Part shown: one piece after another, positions 61,419-64,000 of the stretch
Position numbering within the stretch: the stretch's first letter is position 1
Layout: the number at the start of each line of letters is the position of its first letter
Source: Stakelama saccharophila
GTDB lineage: Bacteria > Pseudomonadota > Alphaproteobacteria > Sphingomonadales > Sphingomonadaceae
NCBI RefSeq assembly: GCF_032229225.1
Contig: NZ_CP135076.1
Location: forward strand, 496,001-560,000
Reading direction: 5' to 3'
DNA: 64,000 nt
The notes under the pieces: generated by a model
What the model was told of the DNA's origin: nothing
The model's input: only the letters and a program-made list of their open reading frames with translations
The model's database searches: none
Position numbers and translations under genes: made by a program

Positions 61419-63389
61419 ATGACCGACACCGGTGCAACCAGGCCGGCCGACCGGCCGGTGCTCGAATTGACGCTGCGCGGCGTCCTGCTCGGCGGGGTCA
61501 TCACGCTGCTGTTCACCGCGGCGAACGTCTATCTGGGGCTGAAGGTCGGGCTGACCTTTGCGACGTCTATCCCGGCCGCCGTCATCTCGATGGCGATCCT
61601 GCGCAATTTCAAGACCTCGACCATCTACGAGAACAATATCGTCCAGACGGTCGCGTCGGCGGCGGGAACGCTGGCCGCGATCATCTTCGTGCTGCCGGGC
61701 CTCGTCATGATCGGCTGGTGGCAGGGTTTTCCCTATTGGACGACGGCGGCGATCACCGGCACGGGCGGTATCCTGGGCGTGTTGTTCTCTGTCCCGCTTC
61801 GGCGCGCGTTGGTGGTCGATACGCCGCTTCCCTATCCGGAAGGACGCGCGGCTGCCGAAGTGCTGAAGGTCGGGTCCGGGTCGCGCGAGGGCGCGGAGGA
61901 AAGCGCCAGGGGACTGTCGGTGCTCCTTTGGAACGGCCTGGTGTCCACCGGCTTCGCGATTCTGACGCAAACGCGACTGGTGGTGGGCGAGGCCGCCGCC
62001 TGGTTCCGCATCGGCGGCGGTGCGACGGGGGTCTCCGGCGGATTGTCCTTCGCACTGCTGGGTGTCGGCCATCTTGTCGGCCTGTCGGTGGGCATGGCGA
62101 TGTTCCTGGGGCTGGTCGTCGGCTGGTGGGTGCTGCTGCCGATCCTGACGGCGCGGACGCCGCTGCCGGGTGGTGCGGAGACGTGGGCGCTCACCGTGTT
62201 CAGCGACAATGTCCGCTTCTTCGGCGCCGGCGTGATCGGCGTCGCGGCGGTGTGGACGCTCCTGAGAATTGCCGGCCCCGTCATCGGCGGCATCCGTTCG
62301 GCAATGGCGGCGAGCAAGGCACGGCACGGCGGCGAAATGCTGGCGCTGGAGGAGCGGGACCTGCCGATCGGCATCGTCGCCGCCGGGTCGCTGGCCATGC
62401 TGCTGCCGATCGGCTGGTTGCTCTATACCGTGATCAGCAGCGGTCCGCTTGCCGGGTCGGAGGTCGTGCTGATCATCGGCGCGGTGCTGTTCGTGGCGGT
62501 GATCGGCCTGCTGATCGCGGCGGTGTGCGGCTATATGGCGGGCCTGATCGGCGCGTCGAATTCGCCGGTGTCGGGCATCGGCATCCTGTCGGTGGTGGCG
62601 GCCGCGCTGATGCTCGTCGCGCTGTTCGGCCGCGATCAGCCCGCCGATACCACGGCGGCGCTCGTCGCCTATGCGTTGATCGTCACCGGCATCGTGTTCG
62701 GTGTCGCGACGATTTCCAACGACAACCTCCAGGATCTGAAGACCGGGCAATTGGTCGGCGCGACGCCGTGGAAACAGCAGGTCGCGCTGGTGATCGGTGT
62801 GGTGTTCGGCTCGCTCGTCATTCCGCCGGTGCTCGATTTGCTCAATACCGCCTTCGGTTTCGCCGGCGCCGCCAATGCCGGGCCGAATGCGCTGCCCGCG
62901 CCACAGGCCGCGCTGATCTCCGCGCTTGCCAAAGGCGTGCTGGGCGGCGATCTCAATTGGGCGATGATCGGCTGGGGCGCGGCGGCCGGCATCGTCTTCG
63001 TCATCCTCGACGAGGTGCTGGGTCTGCTCGGCCGCCTGCGCCTGCCGCCGCTCGGCGTGGGCATCGGCATTTATCTGCCGATGAGCGTCATTCTGCCGAC
63101 CGTCATCGGTTCGGTGATCGGCTGGTTCTACGATCGCTGGGCCGACCGGCAGGGCGATGTCGAATTCGCGAAACGGTTGGGCGTGCTGACCGCGACCGGG
63201 CTGATCGTCGGCGAAAGCCTGTGGGGCGTCGCCTTCGCCGGCATCGTCGCGGGCAGCGGATCGGACAGCCCGCTCGCGATCGTCGGCGACGGGTTCGCGG
63301 TGCCGGCGCTGATCGGCGGGACGATCCTGTTCGCCGCGCTGGCGGCGTTCCTCTATCGCCGTACGCGGCGGCTCGTCACATCATCCTGA
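61419..63389 (+). CDS. OPT family oligopeptide transporter
   Basis: 656 residues from the ATG at 61419 with AAGGGGG upstream. About fifteen membrane segments. LTLRGVLLGGVITLLFTAAN followed by VYLGLKVGLTFATSIPAAVI is the typical OPT opening; YPEGRAAAEVLK, ASNSPVSGIGI and NDNLQDLKTGQLVGATPWKQ are family signatures. A proton-coupled importer of small peptides or peptide-metal complexes. The region 61168-61418 upstream shows no gene. It overlaps the GH130 gene tail to tail by 14 bases. Confidence 0.93.
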   Translation: MTDTGATRPADRPVLELTLRGVLLGGVITLLFTAANVYLGLKVGLTFATSIPAAVISMAILRNFKTSTIYENNIVQTVASAAGTLAAIIFVLPGLVMIGWWQGFPYWTTAAITGTGGILGVLFSVPLRRALVVDTPLPYPEGRAAAEVLKVGSGSREGAEESARGLSVLLWNGLVSTGFAILTQTRLVVGEAAAWFRIGGGATGVSGGLSFALLGVGHLVGLSVGMAMFLGLVVGWWVLLPILTARTPLPGGAETWALTVFSDNVRFFGAGVIGVAAVWTLLRIAGPVIGGIRSAMAASKARHGGEMLALEERDLPIGIVAAGSLAMLLPIGWLLYTVISSGPLAGSEVVLIIGAVLFVAVIGLLIAAVCGYMAGLIGASNSPVSGIGILSVVAAALMLVALFGRDQPADTTAALVAYALIVTGIVFGVATISNDNLQDLKTGQLVGATPWKQQVALVIGVVFGSLVIPPVLDLLNTAFGFAGAANAGPNALPAPQAALISALAKGVLGGDLNWAMIGWGAAAGIVFVILDEVLGLLGRLRLPPLGVGIGIYLPMSVILPTVIGSVIGWFYDRWADRQGDVEFAKRLGVLTATGLIVGESLWGVAFAGIVAGSGSDSPLAIVGDGFAVPALIGGTILFAALAAFLYRRTRRLVTSS

Positions 63390-64000
63390 GCAGCGCGGGA
63401 ATCTTCGCGAAGGCGAAGGCGATGGAGCTGTCGGCGACGCCATAGGGAATGAAGATCGTGTCGCCGTGGCGCAAGGCGCCGCAGCTATAGACGACATTGG
63501 GGACATAGCCTTCGCGGTCCTGGTCCTTGGCCGCCAGGATCGGCCTGGTCGTGCGGCCCAGCACCTTTGACGGGTCGTCCTTGTCGAGCAGCACCGCGCC
63601 GATCGAATATTTGCGCATCGCCCCGACGCCGTGGGTGAGCAGCAGCCAGCCCTGATCGAGCTCGATCGGCGGGCCGCAATTGCCGATCTGGACGAATTCC
63701 CAAGGGAATTTCGGTTCGAGCAGTTTCTCCCCCTCGTTCCAGTGCGTCAGCGAGTCGGACTTGATGAGGTAGAGATTCTCGCCATCTTGCCGCCCGATCA
63801 TCATATAGTGATCGCCGATCCGGCGTGGAAACAGCGCCATGCCCTTGTTGCGCGCCGCATTTCCGGTCATCGGCACCAGGTCGAAGGCGCGGAAGTCTCG
63901 CGTCCGTATCATCTCGGACTGGATCACCGACCCGTTATAGGCGGTATAGGTGCCCAGCCATTCGGTCGACCCGTCGGGGTGCGTGAATTGTACCAGGCGC
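63376..64000 (-). CDS. glycoside hydrolase family 130 phosphorylase/hydrolase (5' end outside window)
   Basis: The last 208 residues are visible; the frame stays open to the right edge, where WLGTYTAYNGSVIQSEM is the family's active-site-proximal segment. ARNKGMALFPRRIGDHYMMI (the KNxALFP motif), NLYLIKSDSLTHWNEG, NCGPPIELDQGWLLLTHGVG and SIGAVLLDKDDPSKVLGRT are typical of GH130. The family phosphorolyses or hydrolyses beta-1,2- or beta-1,4-mannosides. The exact activity needs the missing half. It may tie in with GDP-mannose polysaccharide turnover, but this is speculation. Confidence 0.9.
   Translation of the reverse strand, partial: RLVQFTHPDGSTEWLGTYTAYNGSVIQSEMIRTRDFRAFDLVPMTGNAARNKGMALFPRRIGDHYMMIGRQDGENLYLIKSDSLTHWNEGEKLLEPKFPWEFVQIGNCGPPIELDQGWLLLTHGVGAMRKYSIGAVLLDKDDPSKVLGRTTRPILAAKDQDREGYVPNVVYSCGALRHGDTIFIPYGVADSSIAFAFAKIPALLRMM

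Overview
The window is GC-rich, densely coded chromosome from an alphaproteobacterium, most likely of the order Sphingomonadales. That placement rests on the TonB-receptor/peptidase catabolic locus at the left, an XrtA/PEP-CTERM-type regulatory block (prsT, prsR, prsK and a TIGR03013-type sugar transferase), an NDUFA9-like NAD(P)-binding protein next to uppP, alphaproteobacterial-style gltD-gltB, and repeated intergenic palindromes of a kind common in this group. The order is an inference from gene content; no rRNA is present.

Layout. (a) 1-14.6 kb is an accessory catabolic block: a TonB-dependent receptor with a secreted S9 peptidase, a MocR regulator translationally coupled to a tiny unknown ORF and an alpha/beta hydrolase, a divergent PaiB-like flavin-binding protein, two exported amidohydrolases (one fused to a beta-propeller) and an MFS exporter. 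(b) 14.8-22.9 kb is a genomic island integrated at the 3' end of tRNA-Leu(CAG). It has a P4-type integrase and a degenerate direct repeat of the tRNA end at its far boundary. The cargo is defence or toxin-antitoxin like: a complete AbiEi/AbiEii pair with two palindromic operators, a broken second AbiEi-like gene, truncated nuclease, Abi-like and HTH fragments joined at a recombination scar, a degenerate SRAP-like protein, and an unfamiliar divergent module of a putative ADP-ribosyltransferase-fold protein, a small tail-anchored protein and a PIN-domain protein. (c) 23-33.4 kb holds core genes: NDUFA9-like, uppP, glutamate synthase (gltD, gltB), GST, a YbhB-type protein and an SDR. (d) 33.4-43 kb has two tiny transmembrane proteins behind a near-consensus sigma-54 promoter, a diguanylate cyclase, a secreted peroxiredoxin, an outer-membrane phospholipase, hisN, a PepSY/response regulator/histidine kinase set, an ABC-F ATPase and a DUF815 ATPase. 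(e) 43-51.4 kb is the Prs block plus mannose-1-phosphate guanylyltransferase and a small HNH protein, pointing to exopolysaccharide control. (f) 51.6-64 kb is mostly core: LLM flavin monooxygenase, HAD nucleotidase with dapD, a CoA-binding protein with Mrp, hflK-hflC-degP, dinB, an OPT transporter and a truncated GH130 enzyme at the edge.

Links between regions. PrsR is a sigma-54-dependent activator, and the clearest -24/-12 promoter in the window drives the two micro-proteins (possibly reading into the SDR gene). Envelope quality control (HflKC, DegP, secreted peroxiredoxin, PldA) and surface polysaccharide genes make up much of the core content. The most likely undescribed system is the 15.2-18.0 kb ART-like/small membrane protein/PIN module inside the island.
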